Shown piece after piece: positions 25,313-34,245 of a stretch of 51,116 bases of DNA (positions within the stretch are counted from its first letter, which is position 1; the number at the start of each line of letters is the position of its first letter). Origin of the DNA: Salibacterium aidingense DSM 18341 (lineage in GTDB: Bacteria > Bacillota > Bacilli > Bacillales > Marinococcaceae); NCBI RefSeq assembly GCF_000429685.1, contig NZ_AUCI01000023.1, positions 1 to 51,116 on the forward strand, given 5' to 3'. The notes under the pieces were generated by a model. The model was not told the origin of the DNA and did no database searches. It saw only the letters and a list, made by a program, of their open reading frames with translations. The translations under genes were made by a program, and so were the position numbers.

Positions 25313-27096
25313 TTGGCGCTCCTCTTCCTTTCAGACTCAAGATAATCCTCGTCCCTTTGATCAAAAAACGCTTTTTCCTGAATTTTAGGTATCGTGATAG
25401 TAACCGCAGCCCCGCCCTTTTCGTTATTGCAGAGGGTCACCCGGGCCGCTTCTCCAAAGTATACATGCAGCCTTTCCTTCACATTTTTCATGCCGTATCC
25501 CCCGGCATTAATCGTAGGGGACGTGTTCTCCTCATGAATGCCTTTGCCATTATCCGTAATTACAAAAATAAGTTCCTGTCCTTTTTCGGAAACTGTTAAT
25601 GCAATCTCCCCGTCTTCAATATCCGGGAGGCCATGTATAATAGAGTTTTCTACAAAAGGCTGCAGGGTCAGCTTTGGGATATAATAGCGTCCTGCCGGGA
25701 TGTTCACGTCCACGTGATAGGTAAGGGAGTCTTCCATTTTTATTTTCTGCAGTTCCAGATAACTGCACACATAGTCCATTTCCTGCTGGACCGATATAAT
25801 ACTGTCTCCTTTGGATAATCCGATCCGAAGCATTCTTCCAAGCAGTTCCATCATCCGGCTCATATCATCGTCTCCGCGCTCCAGTGCCCTCCAATTCAGC
25901 TGATCGAGTGTATTATACAGAAAATGAGGATTAATATTGGCCTGCAGGGCGCGCATTTCCGCTTTCCGCTGACGTCTGTTTTTATCGATAAGCGACTGAT
26001 ATAACCGTTCACTTCTATACATTAACTGGCGGTATCCTTGAAACAACTGACCGAATTCATTTTTATAATCGGCCGGCAGTTCTTCCGGTATGGTTTTCAA
26101 AGGATACTTGTTTAACACTTTCGTTAAATATAAAATCGGGTCCGTGAATTTTCTTGTCAGATACAACGTGGCAAAAAACGCAGCAATAATGGAAACGGCC
26201 CCGATCAGTGCCAGCCATCCTGCTATTTCCCGGCTCCCCTCTGTCAGTTCCTCCATTGGCGTAACCTCCATAAATGTCCAATCGGTTGAAGGTATGGCCG
26301 CAGAGACAACCAAATGATCTCCCTGTATACTGGCTGTATCTGACAATCCGCTCTCTTCCTGAAACCGAAGCGCTGTCTCTTCAATGTATGTCTGTGTCTC
26401 TTCAGGAATTGAAATCGATGTTGTCCGTGATAAAACGGAGGTGTCTCCATCCAGGAGAATCAATCGGGACTGGTCGCTTCTTTCCTGCATCCATTCTTCG
26501 ATATACGAGATGCTGATATTGAGAGCCAATACCGCCTGCAGTTCTCCCCGGGCGGAATAAACATTTCTGCCGTAACTAATGACATCTTCATTATCAAAAT
26601 CAAAATACAGCTGCACCTGTCGTTCTCCAAGCCAGGCTGCACTTGTGTTCTGCAGCTTTTCCTCCCATCCTTCTTCCAGTTCTGCCAACGGATGATAACT
26701 GACCGGATGCGCGCCGTTAATGGGCGGGTTTTCCATATAAATCGATACAGAATGAAGACCCGGCACACTATATGTGATATTGGAAAAATCGAGATTCATC
26801 GAAGAATGCAAACGCCGGTGCTGCTGTGTATCTCCTCCATTTCCCCGCAAAAGGTTTTGGAATGCATTCTGCCGTGACATACCGATCGAGGTTTCATGGT
26901 AATTGCTGATTTCACTGCTTAAATCCTCCCCAAGCAATTTAAGCTTTTCTTCCTGGTGTGTTAATGTGACAGCAATGCTTTCTCTTGCTGTTAATTGATA
27001 GGTTACATAAATAATAACAAGGAGCAGAACGGTTACAAATACAAAGAAACTCGTAAAAAATATGCTCCGGATTTTATATTTTTTAAACAGCTCCAT
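25297..27096 (-). CDS. yesM: Sensor histidine kinase (YesM-like)
   Basis: Membrane sensor kinase of about 599 residues. It has a first membrane helix near residues 10-33 (SIFFTSFFVFVTVLLLVIIYVTY), an extracellular dCache-like sensor of ~250 residues, a second membrane helix (GWLALIGAVSIIAAFFATLYL) followed by HAMP, then the His_kinase domain with phospho-acceptor histidine in QANINPHFLYNTLDQLNW and the ATP-binding DNGKGIHEE and GGYGMKNVKERL. ATG 27096 has GGAG eight bases upstream; the GTG at 27153 has none. It partners with the YesN-like regulator. Confidence 0.9.
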   Translation of the reverse strand: MELFKKYKIRSIFFTSFFVFVTVLLLVIIYVTYQLTARESIAVTLTHQEEKLKLLGEDLSSEISNYHETSIGMSRQNAFQNLLRGNGGDTQQHRRLHSSMNLDFSNITYSVPGLHSVSIYMENPPINGAHPVSYHPLAELEEGWEEKLQNTSAAWLGERQVQLYFDFDNEDVISYGRNVYSARGELQAVLALNISISYIEEWMQERSDQSRLILLDGDTSVLSRTTSISIPEETQTYIEETALRFQEESGLSDTASIQGDHLVVSAAIPSTDWTFMEVTPMEELTEGSREIAGWLALIGAVSIIAAFFATLYLTRKFTDPILYLTKVLNKYPLKTIPEELPADYKNEFGQLFQGYRQLMYRSERLYQSLIDKNRRQRKAEMRALQANINPHFLYNTLDQLNWRALERGDDDMSRMMELLGRMLRIGLSKGDSIISVQQEMDYVCSYLELQKIKMEDSLTYHVDVNIPAGRYYIPKLTLQPFVENSIIHGLPDIEDGEIALTVSEKGQELIFVITDNGKGIHEENTSPTINAGGYGMKNVKERLHVYFGEAARVTLCNNEKGGAAVTITIPKIQEKAFFDQRDEDYLESERKRSAKCGRS

Positions 27097-27167
27097 CGTC
27101 TCAGCTCCACTCCCATTGATACCGCTTTCATTTTTTCGTGAAAATAGTTTCACATAGGGAGAAGGAA

Positions 27168-27791
27168 TCAGGCTTCAACCCCGTTTTTCCTGAATAAGTG
27201 CAGACTCTGGTGCATAATAACGGTTGCTGGAAGACTTACTCCGTAAAATACCATGACACCAGGCATCATTAAAAATAAAATTCCAAGTCCCCCTGTCCCT
27301 GCCAGGACTAACAAAACAGCCGGCAGGTTCGCCAGACCGAGCAAAAGAGAATACTGAACAGAGTTTTTCACTGAGGTCTGGAAATGGGCCCGTACCGGAA
27401 AGACAAGCAGAAATATAAGAAGAAATAGCGAAACCACCCCAATCAGCAAAAGACGCGGGAACAAGGAAACATCCATGGCCGTCATCGACCAGCCGCTCAC
27501 ATATAATAAAACCCCTCCCCATAGAAGTAGAAGTCCCACTGCATTGGCCTGAAAAAATTCTTCTTTAAAAACGCTTTTAAAGTCCTGATACATCGAACGT
27601 GTCTCCAGCTGAGCCAGACCGCCGTTTAAAAAGGCGGTACGGAGTACCGAGAAGACAGCAGCGGTGGCAGGGGCCCAACCGAAAATCCCCAGACCCGCTA
27701 ACATAAAAACCACCCACAACCCATTGAGCACGGCCAGCCGGGCAAGCCATTCGCACAGCGAAAATACACCATTTCCCAATCGCTCTACCAT
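27168..27791 (-). CDS. yesL: DUF624 membrane protein (YesL-like)
   Basis: A 207-residue membrane protein with about five hydrophobic helices, beginning LARLAVLNGLWVVFMLAGLGIFGWAPATAAVF. The GWAPATAAV and RSMYQDFKSVFKEEFFQAN stretches are typical of DUF624. These proteins are regularly encoded with YesM/YesN kinases and CUT1 importers for plant-polysaccharide oligomers; their biochemical role is not established, possibly aiding signalling or transport. It sits between the permease and the kinase genes. Confidence 0.85.
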   Translation of the reverse strand: MVERLGNGVFSLCEWLARLAVLNGLWVVFMLAGLGIFGWAPATAAVFSVLRTAFLNGGLAQLETRSMYQDFKSVFKEEFFQANAVGLLLLWGGVLLYVSGWSMTAMDVSLFPRLLLIGVVSLFLLIFLLVFPVRAHFQTSVKNSVQYSLLLGLANLPAVLLVLAGTGGLGILFLMMPGVMVFYGVSLPATVIMHQSLHLFRKNGVEA

Positions 27792-27812
27792 CGTGACCCT
27801 CTCCTTTTGTAA

Positions 27813-28658
27813 TTATTTGATACCTGTCGTCGATATTCCTTCTACTAAATAACGTTGAAAAAACAAAAAGAGAATAAACTGGGGAAGCAGGGACAAAGAA
27901 GACATAGCCAGCAGCGGCCCCCATGAGGTTCCAGCTTCCGCGTCCATAAAGTTTCGCAGCCCCAGGGAAACAGTTTGGATTTCGACACTGTTCAAATATA
28001 TGAGAGGGGTAAGAAAGTCATCCCAGGACCACATAAACGCAAAAATGGCAACAGTCACTAAAGCTGGTTTTAACAGAGGAAGTACAATTCTCCAAAATAC
28101 CCCAAAACGAGAACACCCATCAATAATGGCTGCTTCATCCAGTTCACGCGGAATACCGCGGATGAATTGGATTAACAGAAAGATAAAAAACGGGGTCCCT
28201 CCCAGAAAATGCGGGACGATCAGTGGATAAAACGTATTGACCCAGTTTAATTGCTGAAACAGCAGATACTGGGGAACCAGAATAATCTGAATAGGCAGCA
28301 GGACCGTGGAAATCAGGCAGGCAAATAAAATCTTTCGGAACCGGAATTTAATCCTTGCGAACCCATAGGCCACGATGCTGCAGGAAAGCAGGGAGCCAAT
28401 CACTACACTGCCTGTCACGAATAATGAATTCCGGAAAAACACATCAAACCCTACTCCCCCAAACCCTTCCCAGCCTTCTGGATAATTAAGCCAGTCCCAG
28501 TCAACAGGGATTAACGAGGCGGCATTTGCAAAAACTTCTGTCTCCGGCTTTAATGAAGTCCCAAACATCCACAATATGGGATACAGCATCAAAAAACTGA
28601 AAGCAATGACAAAGGAATAATAGATGATATCAGATAGTTTGGTACGTTGGTTCATCAT
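27813..28658 (-). CDS. yesQ: Oligosaccharide ABC permease (YesQ-like)
   Basis: MalG-type permease subunit of 281 residues. It has six predicted helices, the first being FVIAFSFLMLYPILWMFGTSL near residue 15, and the EAA coupling loop EAAIIDGCSRFGVFWRIVLP near 175. AGGGAGG precedes the ATG. It is 18 bases after yesP. Together with YesP and the lipoprotein it would import oligosaccharides; as for AraPQ, no ATPase is encoded locally, pointing to a shared MsmX-type ATPase. Confidence 0.88.
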   Translation of the reverse strand: MMNQRTKLSDIIYYSFVIAFSFLMLYPILWMFGTSLKPETEVFANAASLIPVDWDWLNYPEGWEGFGGVGFDVFFRNSLFVTGSVVIGSLLSCSIVAYGFARIKFRFRKILFACLISTVLLPIQIILVPQYLLFQQLNWVNTFYPLIVPHFLGGTPFFIFLLIQFIRGIPRELDEAAIIDGCSRFGVFWRIVLPLLKPALVTVAIFAFMWSWDDFLTPLIYLNSVEIQTVSLGLRNFMDAEAGTSWGPLLAMSSLSLLPQFILFLFFQRYLVEGISTTGIK

Positions 28659-28676
28659 TCTTTCCTCCCTTTTTAA

Positions 28677-29615
28677 TTAATCATAGTGCACCCAGAACGT
28701 GGAAGATTTGAAGATAAGCAGGGTAAAGGCGCCGATAATGACTAATAAAATCCATGCCATCGCAGAAGCATAGCCCATATTTAAGAATTCAAAAGCAACT
28801 TCATAGAGATAAACAGCATAAAACAGGGTGGAGTCTCTCGGGCCTCCGCCAGTCACCAGAAACGCCTGGGTAAATGTCATAAAACCATTAATTGTTTCCA
28901 TGACAAGATTGAAAAAAATGATTGGCGTCAGCATTGGTATGGTTACTTTCATAAACTTTCGTATCGTACCGGCTCCATCGACACTTGCTGCTTCATACAA
29001 ATCCTGCGGAATCTGGCGCAGTCCGGCTAGAAAAATGATCATCGGCGCTCCGAACTGCCATACGATTAAAATTATTAATATCGACATCGCCGCGGTGGAA
29101 TTCCCAAAAAAACTAATCGTATTTAGACCCCATGCATCGAGAACCGTATTGACAGCACCGTCTCTTCCGAACATTTGCCGCCATACAACCGAAATGGCTA
29201 CACTGCCGCCTATAATAGAAGGCACATAATAAATGGTGGTGAACATACCTGATCCTTTTCGCCCTGTATTGAACAGAAGTGCTAAAAACAAAGAAAAAGC
29301 TAATTTTAACGGAATCGCAATAGCCACAAAGGTGAGAGTCGCCTGCAACGATTTAATAAACCTTGGATCGTTCGTAAACAGCTCCACATAGTTGGAAACA
29401 CCGATCCACTGTGGAGCACTTAACATATCATAGTCCGTAAAAGATAAAATAAAAGAATAAATCATCGGACCAATAATCAATCCAAAAAAGCCGATCAGCC
29501 ATGGAGAAATCATGGCGTACCCGGTTAACGATTCCCGTCTGTTTCTCTTTTTTCTTTCATTTTCTACAAATTCGGGAGTTACCCTCCCGTCTTCCAGTGC
29601 TTGATTGCTTTTCAT
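28677..29615 (-). CDS. yesP: Oligosaccharide ABC permease (YesP-like)
   Basis: MalF-type permease of 312 residues. After a charged N-terminus (NERKKRNRRES) the first helix is GYAMISPWLIGFFGLIIGPMIYS near residue 32. The coupling loop EAASVDGAGTIRKFMKVTIP is near residue 205. GGAGAG precedes the start. It lies downstream of the binding-protein gene with an intergenic hairpin. Assignment to rhamnogalacturonan oligomers rests on the YesLMN-type neighbours and nearby rhamnose genes. Confidence 0.88.
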   Translation of the reverse strand: MKSNQALEDGRVTPEFVENERKKRNRRESLTGYAMISPWLIGFFGLIIGPMIYSFILSFTDYDMLSAPQWIGVSNYVELFTNDPRFIKSLQATLTFVAIAIPLKLAFSLFLALLFNTGRKGSGMFTTIYYVPSIIGGSVAISVVWRQMFGRDGAVNTVLDAWGLNTISFFGNSTAAMSILIILIVWQFGAPMIIFLAGLRQIPQDLYEAASVDGAGTIRKFMKVTIPMLTPIIFFNLVMETINGFMTFTQAFLVTGGGPRDSTLFYAVYLYEVAFEFLNMGYASAMAWILLVIIGAFTLLIFKSSTFWVHYD

Positions 29616-29650
29616 GGATATCTCTCCTAGTGTGCGGGGAATAAGGAAAA

Positions 29651-29677
29651 GGCAGGCCCGCTTTTCCTGAGCCCGCC
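29651..29677 (-). terminator. Stem-loop between yesO- and yesP-like genes
   Basis: In minus-strand RNA GGCGGGCTC pairs with GGGCCTGCC over nine positions with two G-U pairs, then TTTTCC follows. It is the same design as at araN-araP: a hairpin just behind the binding-protein gene, likely tuning expression of permease versus binding protein. Confidence 0.65.
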
Positions 29678-29719
29678 TTCAACCCCTTTTTCTTCTGTAA
29701 TTATTCTGTGCACCCGAAA

Positions 29720-31051
29720 TTATTGATTTAAAATCTGTTCGGCTTCCTGAATAAAGCTTTCGACCCCTTCTTCAATCGTCATATCATCGTATTTTACACT
29801 TTCCAGCATCCGGTCAAAGGCAGCTCTTACTTCTGCTTCCCCAGGCGGCGGAAGCGGTTCCGGATCGCCGGCTCTTTCTTCGAGAACCTCCAGAAACTCA
29901 AATGTTTCCTGTACGGTTGGATCCACTTCTTCTACTAGATTTTCACGAACTTGAGCTGCTATCGGAACGCCTCGTTCTGCGCGGAGAATTTCATTGGCTT
30001 CCTGGTCATTAGTAATAAAATCAATTAGTTTTGCCGCAGCTTCCTGTTTTTCTTCACTAACATTGCTGGAGATCATGAACGACATACTTGGACGCACCCA
30101 ATTGCCCGACTTTTCCCCATCAGCCGCATTCGGCATGACATTCAGGCCCAGGTCTGCTTCTGCAAGCGTCTGCACTCCAATTAAACCATTACTTGCTGCA
30201 CTGGCTATTCCAGCTTCTTCATTGGCCACCATCGATTCGCCGCTTTCATTAATCTCCACCGTCACGTCATGAGGGGTAGCTGTCCCTTCATCAATCCATG
30301 CCGTCACAATCGAAAGGAAATTTTCCAATGTTTCATTTTCAAAGCCGACGCCGGTGCCTTCTTGATTATAGAAATGCTGATCAAATTGACGGGCATAATG
30401 GAAAAATGTCTCATACTCTGCTTTGACAAAGTCATATCCCCAGAATCCTTCTCCTTCTTCTTCCGAGAGACGGGCCATTTCTTCTTCCAGATCTTCATAC
30501 GTATAGCCGGGTTCAAGGTTAATATCATACTCTTCAAATAAATCCTGATTATAAATGGTGGCCAGACCGTTGGATCCAGCGGATATCGCATAAGTGCTTT
30601 CATCTACCACAAGCATGTCCTGATAAACATCATTCACATCTTCCATGTTGATGGTGCCTTCATCAATCAAATTATTAAGATCAAGAGCAAGACCACTGGA
30701 AATATACTCGGTTAATTTTGAATTATCCATCTGCACCACTGCCGGCAGATTTTCTCCTGCTGCCTGGGTCGTCAATCGTTCCCAGTAGCTGTCCCACCCG
30801 GTATACTCCGGTTCTACGGAAATATCCGGATTTTTCTCTTCAAATAATTCAATCATTTCCTGAGTCAGATCATGACGTTCATCGTTTCCCCACCAGGAAA
30901 AACGAATTGTTGTCTGTCCTTCTTCCGATGCTGAACCACTGTCGTCTGTTCCACCAGCATCATCATTGGTATCATCTGGTCCTCCAGGACTGCATCCGGC
31001 AACCATCAGACACAAAAATGAAAGCCCCATCCATTTTTTCCATTTTTTCAA
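29720..31051 (-). CDS. yesO: Oligosaccharide-binding lipoprotein (YesO-like)
   Basis: Family 1 solute-binding protein of 443 residues. The N-terminus KKWKKWMGLSFLCLMVAGC is a lipoprotein signal with the cysteine near residue 20, followed by an acidic linker. The mature part begins TTIRFSWWGNDERHDLTQEM, a common CUT1 binding-protein opening. The start codon is TTG, seven bases after GAGGG in AAGGAGGAGGG; no ATG is placed as well. First gene of the importer operon. It probably delivers rhamnogalacturonan-type oligomers to YesPQ, by context. Confidence 0.88.
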   Translation of the reverse strand: MKKWKKWMGLSFLCLMVAGCSPGGPDDTNDDAGGTDDSGSASEEGQTTIRFSWWGNDERHDLTQEMIELFEEKNPDISVEPEYTGWDSYWERLTTQAAGENLPAVVQMDNSKLTEYISSGLALDLNNLIDEGTINMEDVNDVYQDMLVVDESTYAISAGSNGLATIYNQDLFEEYDINLEPGYTYEDLEEEMARLSEEEGEGFWGYDFVKAEYETFFHYARQFDQHFYNQEGTGVGFENETLENFLSIVTAWIDEGTATPHDVTVEINESGESMVANEEAGIASAASNGLIGVQTLAEADLGLNVMPNAADGEKSGNWVRPSMSFMISSNVSEEKQEAAAKLIDFITNDQEANEILRAERGVPIAAQVRENLVEEVDPTVQETFEFLEVLEERAGDPEPLPPPGEAEVRAAFDRMLESVKYDDMTIEEGVESFIQEAEQILNQ

Positions 31052-31379
31052 AGGTAGACCCTCCTCCTTTTCTTTTTTGTAAGTGCTTACAATCCTATTA
31101 TAAGCGCTTTTTCCTGTTAGTTATATATAACAAATGTTAAATATATTTTGAAAAGTAATACACTTTATTCGTGTTTGTAATTTTAGGTTTGTTTTTGATT
31201 AAGGTCATAAATAATATTCTTTCCTTCTGCCATCGTTTTGTTTTATAGGAATGCTTTTATTTTTTGGCCAGAACAGGTATAGTTACAAACAATAGAAGTC
31301 CTTTTTTGAATTTACCGACCATTCATCCCCCTCTTAAAAGTTGGAAAGGCAAAACCCATGATACTCAAGGAGGAAGAAT
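31052..31379. promoter_or_regulatory. Divergent control region of the importer operon and SGNH gene
   Basis: About 330 AT-rich bases between yesO and the esterase gene. TAAGTGCTTACA (31080-31091) is a short palindrome, and TAAGCGCTT (31101-31109) resembles half of a catabolite-response element but departs from the consensus at several positions. A YesN-type activator would be expected to bind here. No unambiguous promoter hexamers seen. Confidence 0.35.
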
Positions 31380-32006
31380 ATGAGCTGGAAGGAAAAAGAT
31401 CGTATTATTTTAATCGGGGATAGTATCACAGAAAAAGGAAGATTTGAAGATCCAGATCAATTAGGAGATGGGTATGTAAGACTTATTCATGATTACCTCG
31501 TTACGCAACATCCGACGCTGCGACTGGACATTGTGAATAAGGGAATCGGCGGTAACCGGGTTACCGATCTTGCGGAGCGCTGGGAACAAGATGCGCTGCA
31601 GGAAAGTCCGGACTGGATCAGTATTTCCATCGGGATTAATGATGTTTGGAGACAGCTCGACCGCCCGGATATGGAGCAGGTATACCCTGACATGTTTGAA
31701 ACAGTATATGAAGACATCATTTCGCAAACCATCCAACACAAAAAGGCCCATCTTATTCTGATGGAGCCGACAATTATTGATGAAGACCCGGCATCCAAAG
31801 GCAATCAGCTGCTCCAACCATACGTTGCCACTATCCACCGGCTGGCAGAACAGTACAATGCTTTAGTCATACCAACCCATCAAGCGTTCCTCACTTTTTT
31901 AAACGCAAATACAGATATACCATTAACCACAGATGGTGTACATATGAATTCCAGAGGTGACATGCTGATGGCTTCCACCTGGCTTGAACAATTGTATTCG
32001 TCTTAA
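31380..32006 (+). CDS. SGNH/GDSL hydrolase, probable carbohydrate acetylesterase
   Basis: A 208-residue cytoplasmic SGNH hydrolase without signal peptide. Block I holds the nucleophile S15 in IGDSITEKGR, block II the oxyanion glycine in NKGIGGNRVTDL, block III the asparagine in SIGINDVW, and block V the Asp-His pair D185/H188 in TTDGVHMN. AAGGAGGAAG precedes the ATG. Enzymes of this type in Yes clusters (YesT, YesY) remove acetyl groups from rhamnogalacturonan oligomers; divergence from a YesO-like gene supports that role. Substrate is inferred. Confidence 0.85.
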   Translation: MSWKEKDRIILIGDSITEKGRFEDPDQLGDGYVRLIHDYLVTQHPTLRLDIVNKGIGGNRVTDLAERWEQDALQESPDWISISIGINDVWRQLDRPDMEQVYPDMFETVYEDIISQTIQHKKAHLILMEPTIIDEDPASKGNQLLQPYVATIHRLAEQYNALVIPTHQAFLTFLNANTDIPLTTDGVHMNSRGDMLMASTWLEQLYSS

Positions 32007-32022
32007 GCATTTTAATAAAGTA

Positions 32023-32157
32023 CCTTGCGGACATCTGTTCCGTTAAATGGCTGAACAAGCGGTCTGAAGCGGCTTTTTGGGACATTTATTCCGCTATTCG
32101 GGGCCTGGAGTGCTTTTTTTATGCTAAAAAGAGAAAATAACGGTATAAATGTCCTCC
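32023..32157 (+). repeat. Dispersed ~135-bp repeat, copy 3 (full length)
   Basis: Begins CCTTGCGGACATCTGTTCCG and ends GTATAAATGTCCTCCCG. The internal block is GGACATTTATTCC and the right arm ATAAATGTCC, so the G-to-A change relative to other copies is matched by the opposite arm. It begins 17 bases after the SGNH stop codon, again between convergent genes. Confidence 0.85.
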
Positions 32158-32430
32158 CGTTTCAGGGAAAGATAGACATTTCACTATTAGCAGAACGATG
32201 TCTGAGTCCCCCGAATCCTTGACCTGCGAACTTTCAGCATGCCCCGTACTGCCTTGATGCAAAACGACCCAATTCAAGCCTCCAAGCAGTTGGAACTCAA
32301 AAACACCTTCCTATCTTTTAAGAAAAACAGATCTTGGGAAAACCCCAAAATCTGTTTACACTGAATCCTGCCTATGCTCCAGCCGGGACGCTTTCCGCTC
32401 TGTAGCTTGCTTTGGTAACGCCTCCCCTTT
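32158..32430. other. Intergenic stretch downstream of repeat copy 3
   Basis: No gene seen. It contains the hairpin terminator at 32325-32357 and otherwise unstructured, moderately GC-rich sequence. Confidence 0.4.
32325..32357. terminator. Hairpin terminator downstream of the TRAP operon
   Basis: AAACAGAT pairs with ATCTGTTT, with an inner TTGGG/CCCAA extension. On the minus strand it follows dctM by about 75 bases and is followed by TTTTT-rich sequence, so it probably ends the TRAP transcript. It may also stop transcripts from the SGNH side. Confidence 0.7.
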
Positions 32431-33738
32431 CTATTCCATAACACCTAGTGTTTTAGGCAGCCACAGACTGATTTCTGGAATAAATGTGACGAGCAGTAAT
32501 CCAACAACCAACGGGATATAGAAAATGACGAGCGGCTTTACTATTTTTTCAATACTAACTCCACTCACACTGCTTCCTATAAAAAGGACTGTGCCGATCG
32601 GCGGAGTGGTTACCCCTATAGCCAGTCCCATTGTCATAATCATCCCAAAATGGACTGGATCCACCCCGAGCTGTGTTGCTACTGGAAATAAAATAGGAGT
32701 AAAAACCAGGAGGGCCGGAGCCACATCCATGAATATTCCTACCAGCAGCAATAGAAAGGCGATGATCAACATAATCACATAGTAGTTATCCGACAAAGCC
32801 AGCAATGCGTTGGTGATCGTCTGGGGGATTTGGGCATACGTCATTACCCATGACATAGCGGTGGAAGCTCCCACCAGCAATAGAATCATGCCGGAAAATA
32901 CCACGGTTTCCTTCAATATTTTTGGTATATCGCTGAACGCCAGGCCTCGATAAATCAAACTTAATATAAGCGCATACAACACGGCTACTGCCGCTCCTTC
33001 CGTCGCTGTAAACACGCCCCCGGCAATACCGCCAATCACGACAACGATAAGAAGAAGACTTGGAACAGCATCAAGAACAATCTTTACACCTTCGCCCCAT
33101 TGAACCGAACCGCTTACAGGGTATTTATTTCTTTTTGCTATAATATAGGCAACGATTAATACGAGCAGCGCCATTAATATACCAGGCATATATCCAGCCA
33201 AAAACAAGGCTCCAATAGAGGTGCCTCCGCTTAATAAAGAATAAATAATCGGGATGCCGCTAGGGGGAATAATCTGCCCGGTAGGAGCCGAGGCAATATT
33301 TACCGCAGCTGAATACGCGGGATCGTAACCCTCTTTTTTCTGCTGCGGCCCCATGATTTTTCCCATCGTAGCAGCGGATGCAATCGAAGATCCAGATATA
33401 GAACCAAAGAGCATGTTTCCAATAACATTTGTGTGCGCGAGCGACCCTGACATTCTTCCGCCAATTAATTTAGCTAGATTAATTAAGCGCTGGGCGATCC
33501 CTCCATTATTCATAATACTTCCCGCCAGCATGAAAAAAACCAGGGCTACCAGGACAAAACTGTCAATCCCGGTGATAATTTGCTGGGATGTCACTAAAAG
33601 GGAGGAATCCATTGGCAGAAAGAATAATGCGGCAGCAAAGGTTGCCACAGCAATGCTCACAGAAATGGGAACCCCCACAAACAATAGGATAAAGAAAACC
33701 CCAAACAATGCTAATGTTGTAATGAAAGTAATACTCAT
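32431..33738 (-). CDS. TRAP transporter large permease (DctM family)
   Basis: A 435-residue, very hydrophobic protein with about twelve membrane segments. Typical DctM features are the N-terminal LFVGVPISVSIAVA, the GSISGSSIASAATMGKIMGPQQKKEGY stretch near residue 115, and PPSGIPIIYSLLSGGTSIGALFLAGYMPG near 157 that belongs to the transport domain. It overlaps the small permease gene by four bases (ATGA). With DctQ and DctP it forms a sodium-driven uptake system for an organic or sugar acid. Confidence 0.92.
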   Translation of the reverse strand: MSITFITTLALFGVFFILLFVGVPISVSIAVATFAAALFFLPMDSSLLVTSQQIITGIDSFVLVALVFFMLAGSIMNNGGIAQRLINLAKLIGGRMSGSLAHTNVIGNMLFGSISGSSIASAATMGKIMGPQQKKEGYDPAYSAAVNIASAPTGQIIPPSGIPIIYSLLSGGTSIGALFLAGYMPGILMALLVLIVAYIIAKRNKYPVSGSVQWGEGVKIVLDAVPSLLLIVVVIGGIAGGVFTATEGAAVAVLYALILSLIYRGLAFSDIPKILKETVVFSGMILLLVGASTAMSWVMTYAQIPQTITNALLALSDNYYVIMLIIAFLLLLVGIFMDVAPALLVFTPILFPVATQLGVDPVHFGMIMTMGLAIGVTTPPIGTVLFIGSSVSGVSIEKIVKPLVIFYIPLVVGLLLVTFIPEISLWLPKTLGVME

Positions 33739-34217
33739 GAATGTTCCCTACTTTCTAAACGTTTTCTGGCCAATACATTCATCACCTGATACATAATAAT
33801 AAACACGCCTGATATCGGAAGGATACTGTAAACCACTCCCATGGAAATTCCCATAATTGGGGAAACTTCGCTCAATGTGGCGCTTACAATAATACCTCCT
33901 CCAATAACAAGAACAAACACAGCAAATAATAATACCACCGCATCTATACCAAGCCGCAGCCACGCATAGGCTTTTCCTTTCAGTTTTTCTCTAACGAAAT
34001 CAAGGGATAAGTGTTCATCACTCCCAAACCCATAAGCCGCTCCAAGCATTGCTATCCATATCAACGAAAACCTTGCTATCTCTTCTGTCATTACGCTGGG
34101 ATTACCCACCACAAAGCGCGTAAATACCTGCCACAGGGCCGCAGCTGTTAAAAATACAAGGAGAATACTTGCGATCGTTAATAGAAAAGTATCCAATATC
34201 CTTTTTGTTTTGGCCAT
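33735..34217 (-). CDS. TRAP transporter small permease (DctQ family)
   Basis: A 160-residue protein with four membrane segments. The family signature is visible: LWQVFTRFVVGNPSVMTEEIARFSLIWIAMLGAAYGFGSDEHLSLDF spans about residues 30-78. ATG 34217 follows AGGAGGAAGAAGG; the longer frame to 34280 overlaps dctP and has no good site. It lies 28 bases after dctP and overlaps dctM. Confidence 0.9.
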   Translation of the reverse strand: MAKTKRILDTFLLTIASILLVFLTAAALWQVFTRFVVGNPSVMTEEIARFSLIWIAMLGAAYGFGSDEHLSLDFVREKLKGKAYAWLRLGIDAVVLLFAVFVLVIGGGIIVSATLSEVSPIMGISMGVVYSILPISGVFIIMYQVMNVLARKRLESREHS

Positions 34218-34245
34218 CCTTCTTCCTCCTTGAGCATATCGTGAA

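Noticed and set aside
31080-31115. Possible catabolite-response element near the yesO promoter
   Set aside because: TAAGCGCTT fits only the core; the defined outer T, G and C positions of the consensus are not met.
26029-31140. Many long open frames antisense to the Yes-type genes
   Set aside because: They mirror the codon pattern of the real genes, lack ribosome sites and encode no recognisable domains.
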